Positions 15,669 to 23,227 of a DNA stretch of 34,533 bases are shown here, one piece after another. The stretch covers positions 1 to 34,533 of the forward strand of contig JAYPOZ010000039.1 in the NCBI GenBank assembly GCA_038131165.1, written 5' to 3'. This DNA is from UBA6544 sp038131165 (GTDB taxonomy: Bacteria; Pseudomonadota; Alphaproteobacteria; UBA8366). A program made the position numbers and the translations under genes. Numbering within the stretch: the stretch's first letter is position 1; each line of letters begins with the position of its first letter. Under the pieces are notes generated by a model. The model was not told the DNA's origin, made no database searches, and saw only the letters and a list, made by a program, of their open reading frames with translations.

Positions 15669-16200
15669 GGAAAAAACATTGAACGAAACCGAAATGACGC
15701 TGGTTCGCCGCACTCTGGAATCCGTCGAGTTGAGCGACCGGCTGATGGCGGCACGAACCGCGGAATCTTCGGTCGGTTTCGCCGAACTTTACGCCTATGC
15801 GACTCGCGGCGATCACACACCCAGCGACGCCTTGGCCACTGCCCTGGCATCGGATGGACGGATACGCCGGGATTTCGAGCGGCTGCTGCGGAATGTAGCG
15901 ACCTATTCGATGCCGCAGGTTGCCGCCGCCAGCAGCGGGGCCGTTACCACGCGCGAGATCGCCGGCTGCCGGATCACCTTCCGCCCCTCGAAGGCCGAGG
16001 CCGAACAAATCTTTGCGATCATCGAGTTGACGGACACATCGGCACGGCCGGGCGCCTTGTTCGTGTGCGGCGACGACGGAGGCGTGGCGAAAATATCGCT
16101 TCCCGCGCCGCGCAATGGGAGAATCCAACTCCTCCTCGACACCAACTCGGACATTGCCCAGGGATTGCAGGACGTCGAGACCGAAGTGTTCCTGCGGTGA
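15658..16200 (+). CDS. Unknown 180-aa protein, probably cytoplasmic
   Basis: No signal peptide or membrane helix. Residues 1-85 look helical and polar; residues ~100-180 look like a beta-sandwich (CRITFRPSKAEAEQIFAIIE, then GALFVCGDDGGVAKISLPAP, NGRIQLLLDTNSD, VETEVFLR). I do not recognise a named family. GGAGG lies 6 bases before ATG 15658, inside the end of the previous gene. Its TGA overlaps a GTG start of the Lon-like gene (GTGA). The tight coupling of the three genes suggests equimolar parts of one complex at the inner face of the membrane. Confidence 0.85.
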   Translation: MATEEKTLNETEMTLVRRTLESVELSDRLMAARTAESSVGFAELYAYATRGDHTPSDALATALASDGRIRRDFERLLRNVATYSMPQVAAASSGAVTTREIAGCRITFRPSKAEAEQIFAIIELTDTSARPGALFVCGDDGGVAKISLPAPRNGRIQLLLDTNSDIAQGLQDVETEVFLR

Positions 16201-17552
16201 CAGAACCGATGCCTCTGGCCATCTTCATAGCGACCACCAGCGGCCCTGTCGAAGTCCAGCGCATTACCGAGGAAGATCCGGAAATTGATTCCGTCGTCTG
16301 TCTCGCCGGCAAGGCCATGCCGCTGCCGATCAGCCACGCCTATCAGGATTTCGTCCGTCAGTCTTCCGGCATCATCCAGCGCGACTTCGGGCACGGCTCC
16401 TACCGGGTCGACCTCTCGGGCACCATCGAGGACGGCTACAGCTGGCAACTGGGCCTCTATCTCGCGCATGCCGCCGCCGCCGCCGGACGGCTCGCGAGCA
16501 AAGACACCGCAGGCGATCACGTCGTCTTTGCGACGGGCGAGGTCGATATCGACCGCGCGGTCCTGTCGGTCGAACATATCCCCCTGAAACTGGAGCGCCT
16601 GCGGGCAAAGGCGGAAGAATGCGCCGCTGCGGGAGCCGAGGTGACGGTCCTGATCCCCGCCGGCGCCACCGAGAGTCTTCCGACGGATTGGGAAGGCAGG
16701 GTGGACATTCGCGCCGTCGCCGATACCGCCGCCGCCCTGGACGCACTCGGTCTCGCCACGCCGTCGTCCCGCAGCACGCCGCCGCCCACTCTCGTCGCAG
16801 ACCCGCCTGTTCCGACCCCAATCGGCAGACGCCTGAAACGCTTCGGGGTTCTGGCAATCGGCCTCGCTGCCATCGCGCTCTTCGCCGCCTACAGCTTTGT
16901 GATGAGGACCGCCGAGCCTTGGGACGCCCTGGCGCGGGAGGGCCGGTTTCGCGACCTCGACGCCGCCCTGAGCAAGGCCGGCGACGGGGACCTGGTCTCC
17001 CGGCTCTCCGCAGCGATGTACCGAAAGTCCCTGTCCGTGAAACGACCGAGCAACAGCGACATCGCCATCCGATTGATAGAACACCGCGCACCGCCCGACA
17101 AAACGTGCGCGGCCGTTCGCTTCGGTGCGGCGGCGGCGATCCCGGTCGAGGCCAAGCGCACGACCGAGCGGGCCTTCGCGCCCAGCCATTTCGACGGTCT
17201 CTGCGCGTTGGAGATCATCGCCGAGGCGGACGACGACACGACTTACCTGTGGGGCCGGTTTTCGCGCTGGCCGGCAGGTTCCCGAATCCTGTCGGACGCG
17301 ATCGAACTGGGCCCGAGCCGACAGCGGCTGCACTGGAAGATCGATTTGCCACGCCGCCTGCGCGAAGCTTTCGATATGCGGGTCGTCGTCGTTGCGGGTG
17401 ACCGCCCGATCGACGGCACCTCCGGCTGGGTCTCAGGAAAGGTGCCGCCGGCCCGAGGCACGGAGTCGGCCGCCGACTGGCGCGAACGGGTGGACGCCCT
17501 CGCGGAACGCGGCATTCTCATGACCGACGCTTCGCTCAAATTGGCGCGATGA
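16197..17552 (+). CDS. Membrane-anchored Lon-like (S16) protease domain protein
   Basis: 451 aa from GTG 16197 (ATG 16209 is the alternative). Residues ~5-186 follow the layout of the Lon C-terminal proteolytic domain: GPVEVQRI near the start, then DGYSWQLGLYLAHAAAAAG with S82 where Lon has the nucleophile (DGPSAG), FATGEVD where Lon has MTGE, and IPLKLERLRAKAEECAAAGA with K131 where Lon has GGLKEK, then VTVLIPAG. S82 to K131 is 49 residues; 43 in E. coli Lon. No AAA+ ATPase is present. A basic stretch RRLKR precedes a membrane helix (~217-235), so the protease domain should be cytoplasmic and the ~215-residue C-terminal part periplasmic. Confidence 0.75.
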   Translation: MTEPMPLAIFIATTSGPVEVQRITEEDPEIDSVVCLAGKAMPLPISHAYQDFVRQSSGIIQRDFGHGSYRVDLSGTIEDGYSWQLGLYLAHAAAAAGRLASKDTAGDHVVFATGEVDIDRAVLSVEHIPLKLERLRAKAEECAAAGAEVTVLIPAGATESLPTDWEGRVDIRAVADTAAALDALGLATPSSRSTPPPTLVADPPVPTPIGRRLKRFGVLAIGLAAIALFAAYSFVMRTAEPWDALAREGRFRDLDAALSKAGDGDLVSRLSAAMYRKSLSVKRPSNSDIAIRLIEHRAPPDKTCAAVRFGAAAAIPVEAKRTTERAFAPSHFDGLCALEIIAEADDDTTYLWGRFSRWPAGSRILSDAIELGPSRQRLHWKIDLPRRLREAFDMRVVVVAGDRPIDGTSGWVSGKVPPARGTESAADWRERVDALAERGILMTDASLKLAR

Positions 17553-17607
17553 GAGGCCGGCGCCGGTTGACGGCCTCGCTCATCCCCGGCAGATTGCCGA
17601 GGTGACT

Positions 17608-18039
17608 ATGGGACCCAATCTTATGAAAACATCTTGCTTTTGGATTTTGACCTTCGGGCTGATCTGGTCCGCCAGCGGTCCTGCGGCGGCGGCGGACAAG
17701 GTCGCCGATTTCGTCATGGAAATCGACCGCCTCAAATACGAGTTCGTCGACGGCATGCATAAGTACCATCACGCGCGCCGCTACGTGGTGCGCAACGACG
17801 TCGGCGTTACTCTGACCAAAGGACGCATCTGCTATGTCGAGCAGAAGAAATGTCTGAGCGCCGTCGTCAAATACCGGATCGATGCGGGAAAGTCGCTCAC
17901 TCAGCCGCGCCACCTCGTCTCGACGAAACTGGACGAGGAAACCGTCACGGTCGAATACTGGGGCAAGGACGACACCGGACACGAATTCCTGGCGAAGAAA
18001 ACTTTTTTACTAAAAGGCGACTCGGTCACCATCCAATAA
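17608..18039 (+). CDS. Small secreted protein of unknown function
   Basis: 143-aa predicted periplasmic protein. The signal peptide ends about AAAADK (residue ~30). The mature part is a compact alpha+beta domain with VADFVMEIDRLKYEFVDGM, a HKYHHARRYVVRNDVGVT stretch, and a single pair of cysteines in GRICYVEQKKCLS that could form a disulfide. The family is not recognised. ATG 17608 is preferred because GAGG lies 5 bases upstream; ATG 17623 (MKTSCFW) would give a more compact signal peptide. It is separated from the Lon-like gene by 55 bases. Confidence 0.7.
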   Translation: MGPNLMKTSCFWILTFGLIWSASGPAAAADKVADFVMEIDRLKYEFVDGMHKYHHARRYVVRNDVGVTLTKGRICYVEQKKCLSAVVKYRIDAGKSLTQPRHLVSTKLDEETVTVEYWGKDDTGHEFLAKKTFLLKGDSVTIQ

Positions 18040-18083
18040 GCCAGGTAAATCGGACCTCGACGCGTAATTTGATCCGCCCCGGA

Positions 18084-18113
18084 GAATAATCCGCCAAACC
18101 CGTCCATAGCCGA
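18084..18113 (+). promoter_or_regulatory. Conserved two-part upstream element, copy 2
   Basis: GAATAAT (18084-18090), 12 bases, TCCATAGCCGA (18103-18113), 28 bases before ATG 18142. Boxes and spacing match the element at 12224-12253. It lies in a 102-base gap, the second largest inside the cluster, which supports an internal promoter here. Confidence 0.5.
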
Positions 18114-18141
18114 CTCCGAACGCCAATCAAGGAGTCGAGCA

Positions 18142-18720
18142 ATGACCCAGTCCCAGTCCCCCTTACGCGTGCGCAAGCGCCGCAGACACACAGCCTTCTT
18201 CGGAATTGCCGGTGCCATGCTTCTGGTATCGGCCTGCCAGACAACTTCCGGACCCGCCGAGGGTATCGGTTTCCGGGAAGCCCGGTTCCAGGAAATATCC
18301 GCGATGGAAAGCTATCGCGGCTGCGTCGACGACGCCGTTAAGCTGGACACCGACGCCCGCACCAAGGGCAACCCCGGCGGATACATCGCCAGCGCGCGGC
18401 TGATCGAGAAATGCGAAGCCGACCTCGGCCCGGAAGCGGCGCATGTCGCGCTAGAAGAGCGCATGCAGGCCTACGCCATGGGAATCGTCAACTATGCCAA
18501 GGGCGGCGACCTCTCGAAGGCCCAGGAAAACCTCGGCAAATTCCAGCAAGCTTTCGACGGATACGATCTGTACCTGCCGAACGGCGCGTCCTTTGTCGAC
18601 ACGATGTCGCTTCTGACCGGTCGGCAGTCGATCCCTAACTCCTACGAACTCTCGATGCTCAATATCAACACCAAGGTGGGCTCCGAGTTCGAGCGCCTGA
18701 AGTACTGGAAGAAGAACTGA
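18142..18720 (+). CDS. Lipoprotein of unknown function
   Basis: 192 aa. A basic N-region (RVRKRRRH), a hydrophobic stretch and lipobox LLVSAC give lipidation at C32. The mature protein is helical: ESYRGCVDDAVKLDTDAR, GGYIASARLIEKCEADLG, MQAYAMGIVNYAKGGDLSKA and QENLGKFQQAFDGYDLY read like TPR-type helix pairs with two internal cysteines. No named family recognised. AAGGAG sits 8 bases before ATG 18142, and the two-part element lies just upstream. It probably serves as an outer- or inner-membrane-tethered scaffold in the periplasm. Confidence 0.8.
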   Translation: MTQSQSPLRVRKRRRHTAFFGIAGAMLLVSACQTTSGPAEGIGFREARFQEISAMESYRGCVDDAVKLDTDARTKGNPGGYIASARLIEKCEADLGPEAAHVALEERMQAYAMGIVNYAKGGDLSKAQENLGKFQQAFDGYDLYLPNGASFVDTMSLLTGRQSIPNSYELSMLNINTKVGSEFERLKYWKKN

Positions 18721-18758
18721 GACCGCTTGGCCCACGACCATAAACCGGAAACCCCATC

Positions 18759-19652
18759 ATGATCCGCGAAACAAACCATACCAGAACCGGCGTCCGAGGC
18801 GCGCTCTTTGCCGCGCTTCTCGCCGCCACCGCGTTGACGGCCCTCGATCCCGCCCTCAGCGCACCCGCGCAGACGAATGCGGCCTGGAAGCCTTCAATCA
18901 CCGAACGCCTCGTCAAACTGCCGAGCGCGAACATCAAGAAGATGCTCGACAAGGACTTCTCGGCGTCGCCACTCGCCGAGGCGCTACGCGACACGGATGC
19001 CGAGATCGCGTTGAAACTACAAACCTTGCGCGATCTCCAAGCCGCCGTCGATCAGGCGGAGGGAGACATCCAAGTCGAGCTGAAGCACCAATTCCTGGCG
19101 GAGAAACGGGAATATCTCTCCATCATGCAGGAACAGCACGCGATGCGGGGCAAGCATCTGCAAACCCGGATCTCGGTCTATCAGCGGCTCCTCGACAAGA
19201 TCGAACGGGAAGCGGCGGCCAAATCTCCCGGCGAGTCGGCGCTCGCGCAGCAACAGGCGGCGGCCCGTGCCCGACTGGATCGCTCGGCAGACGCCATCGA
19301 CGCCAAGCTGTTCGCCACGAGCGTGGCGTCGAATTCGAAATACTCGCGCCAATACGCGCAGAACGTCTCGGCAATGAATGCCTTGATCGCCAAGATCGAG
19401 GCGCATCCGCACAAGGCGAAACTCGACACCACGGGCGACGCCAAGACGAAGCCGGACTTCCTGCGCCAGCTGCTGACGGAAGCGGAGGGCGACTTCCAGG
19501 TCCTGCAGCAAGAAAGCGAGATCGTCGGCCTGATGGCCAAACTGGTGGCCCTCGACGCGATGGGGCTGCAGGAGACGGTCGCCGAAGGCGAAAACATCGC
19601 GGAAGACGCGGTCGGCAACGCAAAGGTCGCCGACGCCGTCGAGCTCTTCTAA
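18759..19652 (+). CDS. Periplasmic coiled-coil protein of unknown function
   Basis: 297 aa with an N-terminal signal sequence (hydrophobic ALFAALLAATALTAL, cleavage near residue 35). Residues ~75-250 are almost continuous charged helix with heptad character (EIALKLQTLRDLQAAVDQAE, LQTRISVYQRLLDKIEREAA), so a long coiled-coil rod is likely. Such rods can bridge membrane layers or space partner proteins. No family recognised. It shares with the next gene a small, helical, exported layout, and both precede the MotA/TolQ-like gene. Confidence 0.8.
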   Translation: MIRETNHTRTGVRGALFAALLAATALTALDPALSAPAQTNAAWKPSITERLVKLPSANIKKMLDKDFSASPLAEALRDTDAEIALKLQTLRDLQAAVDQAEGDIQVELKHQFLAEKREYLSIMQEQHAMRGKHLQTRISVYQRLLDKIEREAAAKSPGESALAQQQAAARARLDRSADAIDAKLFATSVASNSKYSRQYAQNVSAMNALIAKIEAHPHKAKLDTTGDAKTKPDFLRQLLTEAEGDFQVLQQESEIVGLMAKLVALDAMGLQETVAEGENIAEDAVGNAKVADAVELF

Positions 19653-19687
19653 AGCCACCGTCCCCAAATTCTTGAAGGAGAAATCCA

Positions 19688-20080
19688 ATGAAAGCGACAC
19701 ATAAAACCTTGACTGCGGCGGTATTCCTCGCCGCCGCCGGCATCGGCCTCAACGCCCAGGCGGGCAGCATCGAGAACATGGAACGCGAACGCGCGATCAT
19801 GCTGCAGACCATGCTCGACCCGAACATGAGCCAGGAAGAACGCCATTCGAAGGCGAAGCTCTCGCAGAAACGCCTGATCGACCTCGAGCGCATCGTGCTG
19901 CGCGACAAATCGCTCGACGGCCGAAACACGCCGCTCGTCAAACGCGTGTTCGCCGACTACGACAGCAGCTTTCTGGTCCATGCGGCGGCGGAGAAGAACC
20001 TGAGCGTCACCGATCACTGGTTCGAGCAACTGGGTCTTTCGACCAACTCCCTTCTCGCCGCTTCCCGGCGTCGGCGCTGA
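19688..20080 (+). CDS. Small periplasmic helical protein
   Basis: 130 aa, signal peptide ending near NAQAGS (residue ~26). The mature part is helical and charged (ENMERERAIMLQTMLDPNMS, HSKAKLSQKRLIDLERIVLR), then FADYDSSFLVHAAAEKNLS and a basic SRRRR end. Not recognised. AAGGAG lies upstream of ATG 19688. Only three bases separate it from the channel-like gene that follows, which suggests it is a dedicated periplasmic partner of that membrane protein. Confidence 0.78.
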   Translation: MKATHKTLTAAVFLAAAGIGLNAQAGSIENMERERAIMLQTMLDPNMSQEERHSKAKLSQKRLIDLERIVLRDKSLDGRNTPLVKRVFADYDSSFLVHAAAEKNLSVTDHWFEQLGLSTNSLLAASRRRR

Positions 20081-20083
20081 TCG

Positions 20084-20626
20084 ATGCAGACGGTCGCAAA
20101 GACACTCGGCGCCGGTTCTCGGGCCCTTAGCGGCTTTCTCGGCCTTTCCGTCATCGGACTGGCCGTTGCCGTCCTGGCCACGCCGATGAATGTCGGGGAT
20201 GTCGTCGATTGGGCCGAGCGCATCTTCGGCGCGGTCTTTATCGTGATGTTTGCCGGAATGGTCTATATGGCGCTGCTCAGCATCGTCCAGATCCGGGCCA
20301 TTCCGCCCCACGCGCCGGGCCACCGAAGCTGGTTCGAGACCGGCCTGCAGGCGGCAAACGGCATCGCCACCCTGGCGCTCACCTACACGCTCCTCGGCAT
20401 CAGCCTTGGGATTGGCAGCCTGTCTTCGCAGACGCTGTCGCCCGAAACGATCCAAAGCGTCATCGGCGGCCTGACCGAACATTTCAGCATGGCGTTCATG
20501 TCGACGGTCGTGGGCCTTCCGGTATCGGCGGCCCTGCGCGCCGTCCTGCTGGTCACCCGCAGCCGGGTCGAGGAACGCCAGCTTGTCCTGGTCCATCGCC
20601 CGCACGACCCATCCGGAAATCAATAG
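20084..20626 (+). CDS. MotA/TolQ/ExbB-like inner-membrane channel protein
   Basis: 180 aa with four predicted membrane helices: ~15-35, ~47-68, ~92-113 and ~133-157. The last two are the proton-channel signature region: GIATLALTYTLLGISLGIGS, a linker LSPETIQSVIGGLTEHFS, then MAFMSTVVGLPVSAALRA with a threonine (T141) where TolQ/ExbB/MotA have the conserved polar residue in the final helix. It lacks the large cytoplasmic loop of MotA, so it is closer to compact ExbB-like forms. In known systems such proteins use the proton gradient with an ExbD/TolR/MotB partner. The two one-TM proteins directly downstream are candidate partners. Confidence 0.7.
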   Translation: MQTVAKTLGAGSRALSGFLGLSVIGLAVAVLATPMNVGDVVDWAERIFGAVFIVMFAGMVYMALLSIVQIRAIPPHAPGHRSWFETGLQAANGIATLALTYTLLGISLGIGSLSSQTLSPETIQSVIGGLTEHFSMAFMSTVVGLPVSAALRAVLLVTRSRVEERQLVLVHRPHDPSGNQ

Positions 20627-20635
20627 GAGGCCATC

Positions 20636-21211
20636 ATGCGATTTTTGCTGTTCAATCTCGCCGTCGGCGCGGCGATCTTCTATCTCCTGACCGGGGATCC
20701 CGGCGCCACTGCGCGCCAGGCCGGCCTCCCCGAGAGCGCGGTCACCGCAATCGACACCTTGGGCGATCAGGCGCGCCAAGCCGTCGTGCAGACAGTGGCA
20801 AAAGCCGTGACGCCGGAGTCCAAGGCGCCGGCGCCGGAGGCTCAGCCCGCCGCCGCGACCAAGGTGGAAGCCGCCCCCGTGAAACCGAAGGCGGCCCAGT
20901 CAGCGCCACCCGCCACGGCAGCCGCCACGCCGCCTTCCACGGCGCCCGCCGAGTTCGTCCCGACACGGCCCGTCCACGCGGCACCCGCCCCGAAGGCTAA
21001 TCCGGCGGCGGAAGCCCCCTCCGGGCCGCTCGCCGACGCCTCTCCGGCTCTGGCACAACGGCGTGCCGAAGTCCTCGGCAACAAGGCTCCCGCGGGCAAG
21101 TTCGAGATCAAGTCGGGCGAAAGGCTAATGTCGGCTCGAGACCGCTATCTGGAGCTGAATAAGCTCGTCGACGATATGGAACTCGTCTACTTCAACAGCC
21201 TGGGAAACTAG
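20636..21211 (+). CDS. One-TM Pro/Ala-rich protein, candidate channel partner
   Basis: 191 aa. Membrane helix at ~3-19 (MRFLLFNLAVGAAIFYLLTG), a Pro/Ala-rich extended linker ~60-140 able to cross part of the periplasm, and a short C-terminal helical domain (~150-191; ARDRYLELNKLVDDMELVYF). The layout (N-terminal anchor, stretched linker, small tail) is like TonB/TolA or ExbD-type partners, but no family match is seen. TAGGAGG lies 6 bases before ATG 20636. It is 9 bases downstream of the channel-like gene and 4 bases upstream of a second protein with the same layout. Confidence 0.78.
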   Translation: MRFLLFNLAVGAAIFYLLTGDPGATARQAGLPESAVTAIDTLGDQARQAVVQTVAKAVTPESKAPAPEAQPAAATKVEAAPVKPKAAQSAPPATAAATPPSTAPAEFVPTRPVHAAPAPKANPAAEAPSGPLADASPALAQRRAEVLGNKAPAGKFEIKSGERLMSARDRYLELNKLVDDMELVYFNSLGN

Positions 21212-21215
21212 GCCC

Positions 21216-22289
21216 GTGCGGCGGAGAAGCGAAATTCTGTCGATCGGTTTATCCGGCGCCATCGCGCTTGCTCTCGTGATGCAGATCAGCCTTCGGCCAT
21301 CGCGACCGGCAGAAAGTGAACCTCCGACACGCACCGTCGTCGAGACGCCCGCCAGCGCCTCGACGGCGCAGCTCGCCGCCATAACCCTGCCGCCACCGCC
21401 CGCGCTGCCTCAGCCGCCAGCCGCCGCGTCGCCGGAAATCATCGCCGAAGTCGAGACGACAGGGCCGACGGCCGAAGTCGTGCCGCTCGCCCCTCGGAAC
21501 ACCCCCACGGCGACGGCACCCGCGATCCCCTTGGCCACATTGCGCACCGCCGAAGTGGTGCCCGCGGCAGCCGAACCGCAATCAATTGCGCCGCTGAAGC
21601 CGACAAAAGCATCGCCGCGCCCTGAAGCGTCTAAGGCCCCGTTGGCGCCCCCATCCCCGCAAACCGCTCCTTCCGAGCCTCAAGGCGCATCGATTCCCGA
21701 CCAAGAGAACGAGGTCGTCGGCGCCAACGATTCCAATGCCGTCATGGCGGCAGGCCGGCCGCTGCTGCGCCTCCTGGAACACGGTGACGGTCCCGGCATC
21801 CACATCGCCTGGCCGAAATTGATGCGGGAACGCGATGCCCTCTTCCGCTCTTTCGAACGCTGTTACGGCATGCTCGTCGCCCTCATGTCGTCAGACGGAA
21901 GCCTCTTCAGCGACCGTTCGGCCGAAGTGCCTTGGGAAATCAATCTCGACCGGTACAGCGGTTTCGTGCGCCAGTCGGGCGGCCTCGGGACTGAGGACGA
22001 GCGCGCCTGGGTGCGGCGCATCCTGACCCGCCATCCACGCGCCGCGGGCGCTGCCGCGATCCGCGTCTTTCCGCGCATGACGGACGCGCTTCTGATGGGC
22101 GGTCTGAAACAATTGCTTGGGACCTCTTACCGCGGCACCCGGGCCATCGCCGCAAAATACGCAAGAGACGGCAGTTCGATCTCGATCGTCGACATCGTCG
22201 CGGACGGCAAATCGATACCGGGCCGAATCGACCTTTCCGCATCGGCCAGCCGGAGCTGCCGCGCCGCGCGCGCGGCTGGAGGAGCATAA
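21216..22289 (+). CDS. One-TM Pro-rich protein with periplasmic domain
   Basis: 357 aa from GTG 21216. A basic start (MRRRSE), membrane helix ~8-26, Pro/Ala/Thr-rich linker ~30-165, then a folded domain ~170-357 with HIAWPKLMRERDALFRSFER, CYGMLVALMSSDGSLFSDRS and DALLMGGLKQLLGTSYRG. Not recognised as a named family. The TonB/TolA-like layout suggests it carries a domain across the periplasm. GTG lies 5 bases after the previous stop; the next gene begins 2 bases after its own stop, so the four genes from 20084 on are probably co-translated. Confidence 0.8.
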   Translation: MRRRSEILSIGLSGAIALALVMQISLRPSRPAESEPPTRTVVETPASASTAQLAAITLPPPPALPQPPAAASPEIIAEVETTGPTAEVVPLAPRNTPTATAPAIPLATLRTAEVVPAAAEPQSIAPLKPTKASPRPEASKAPLAPPSPQTAPSEPQGASIPDQENEVVGANDSNAVMAAGRPLLRLLEHGDGPGIHIAWPKLMRERDALFRSFERCYGMLVALMSSDGSLFSDRSAEVPWEINLDRYSGFVRQSGGLGTEDERAWVRRILTRHPRAAGAAAIRVFPRMTDALLMGGLKQLLGTSYRGTRAIAAKYARDGSSISIVDIVADGKSIPGRIDLSASASRSCRAARAAGGA

Positions 22290-22291
22290 AC

Positions 22292-23227
22292 ATGGTACAC
22301 CGAATTTTGATGATGATCGGGATCTATGTCATGACGCTGGGATCCGCGCATGCCGCGGGCGAAGCGTTCGTCGGTCTCGGGGGCGATGGCGTCTCCTCGT
22401 GGGGCAGGGATCTCGCCCTGCAGGAAATTCTGGAGAACGAACTCGGGTTCGAGACGGTCCACCTTAACACGGACACGACTCCCGGCGAACGCGCCGAATT
22501 GGCCGGCGCCTTCCTCAGCCGGCCCGGCACGCCCGGCGAACGGCGCTTGCTGTGGCTGAGCGGTTCCGCCAGCGGCTCCGACAGCCCCTGTCCCAAACCG
22601 GACGCCGCAATGATCACGCCCGGTGCCGGTGCTCTCATCCTGGCGCCCGGCTGTTTCGCGGACTTCATCCGATTCCCCGCAGGCACTCTGCATATCGCCT
22701 TGCGGGAGATCACCGGATCGCGGCCCAAACGGCTCGGCCCCGAAACGCCGACCGCGCCCGATGTCGTGGTGATTACACTGCCGTCCGACACGCCCGAAGC
22801 CATCGCCGCCGCGGACCAAATTGTCCTGCAGGCACTGAGAGCGGCGTCGGCAGGCGGGGTCTCTCCGGCCGCAATCCTCCGCCAGCTGCGCTACGGCTTC
22901 CGCGTGGACGGCAGCGACTACACCCCGACGCTCGACGCTGCCCCCGGCCCGGCGGCCTGGAGCCGCCGTTTTTTGGTCCCGCGGATCGAGAACCTGTCGG
23001 CGGTGCGGGAGGATTTCGAGCCGAGCGCCTTTTCCGCCCGCCTGCGCTGGCCTCGCGATCATGCCGTGGGCCTATTTGCGGCGCCGAAGAAAGACGGCGA
23101 GCCTGCGCTTCGGCTTGCCGGCGATACGTCCATAACAGTCATTCGCCGTAGCCGCGACGGCGCCATGGGTTTCGCGCGGACGGCGGAGGGCCTCTTTGGA
23201 TGGGTGAAACTCGATGCGCTCGATTAG
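22292..23227 (+). CDS. Degenerate caspase-like protein with SH3 domain
   Basis: 311 aa, signal peptide 1-22. The segment ~25-125 follows the caspase fold order of the cluster's first protein: FVGLGGDG, LALQEILENELGFETVHL, ERRLLWLSGSASG, ALILAPGCFAD. Where the active protein has WYAGHG, this one has WLSGSA, so the catalytic histidine is replaced (S92), while the cysteine position is kept (C121). The H-to-C spacing is 29 against 52. Residues ~258-311 (VGLFAAPKKDGEPALRLAGD ... EGLFGWVKLDAL) look like an SH3 domain. I infer a pseudo-caspase with a binding or regulatory role. The caspase assignment is by pattern only. Confidence 0.6.
   Translation: MVHRILMMIGIYVMTLGSAHAAGEAFVGLGGDGVSSWGRDLALQEILENELGFETVHLNTDTTPGERAELAGAFLSRPGTPGERRLLWLSGSASGSDSPCPKPDAAMITPGAGALILAPGCFADFIRFPAGTLHIALREITGSRPKRLGPETPTAPDVVVITLPSDTPEAIAAADQIVLQALRAASAGGVSPAAILRQLRYGFRVDGSDYTPTLDAAPGPAAWSRRFLVPRIENLSAVREDFEPSAFSARLRWPRDHAVGLFAAPKKDGEPALRLAGDTSITVIRRSRDGAMGFARTAEGLFGWVKLDALD

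Noticed and set aside
15903..17333. 476-codon antisense frame over the Lon-like gene
   Set aside because: No ribosome site or motif; the sense frame has coherent Lon-like motifs, a TM helix and coupled start/stop.
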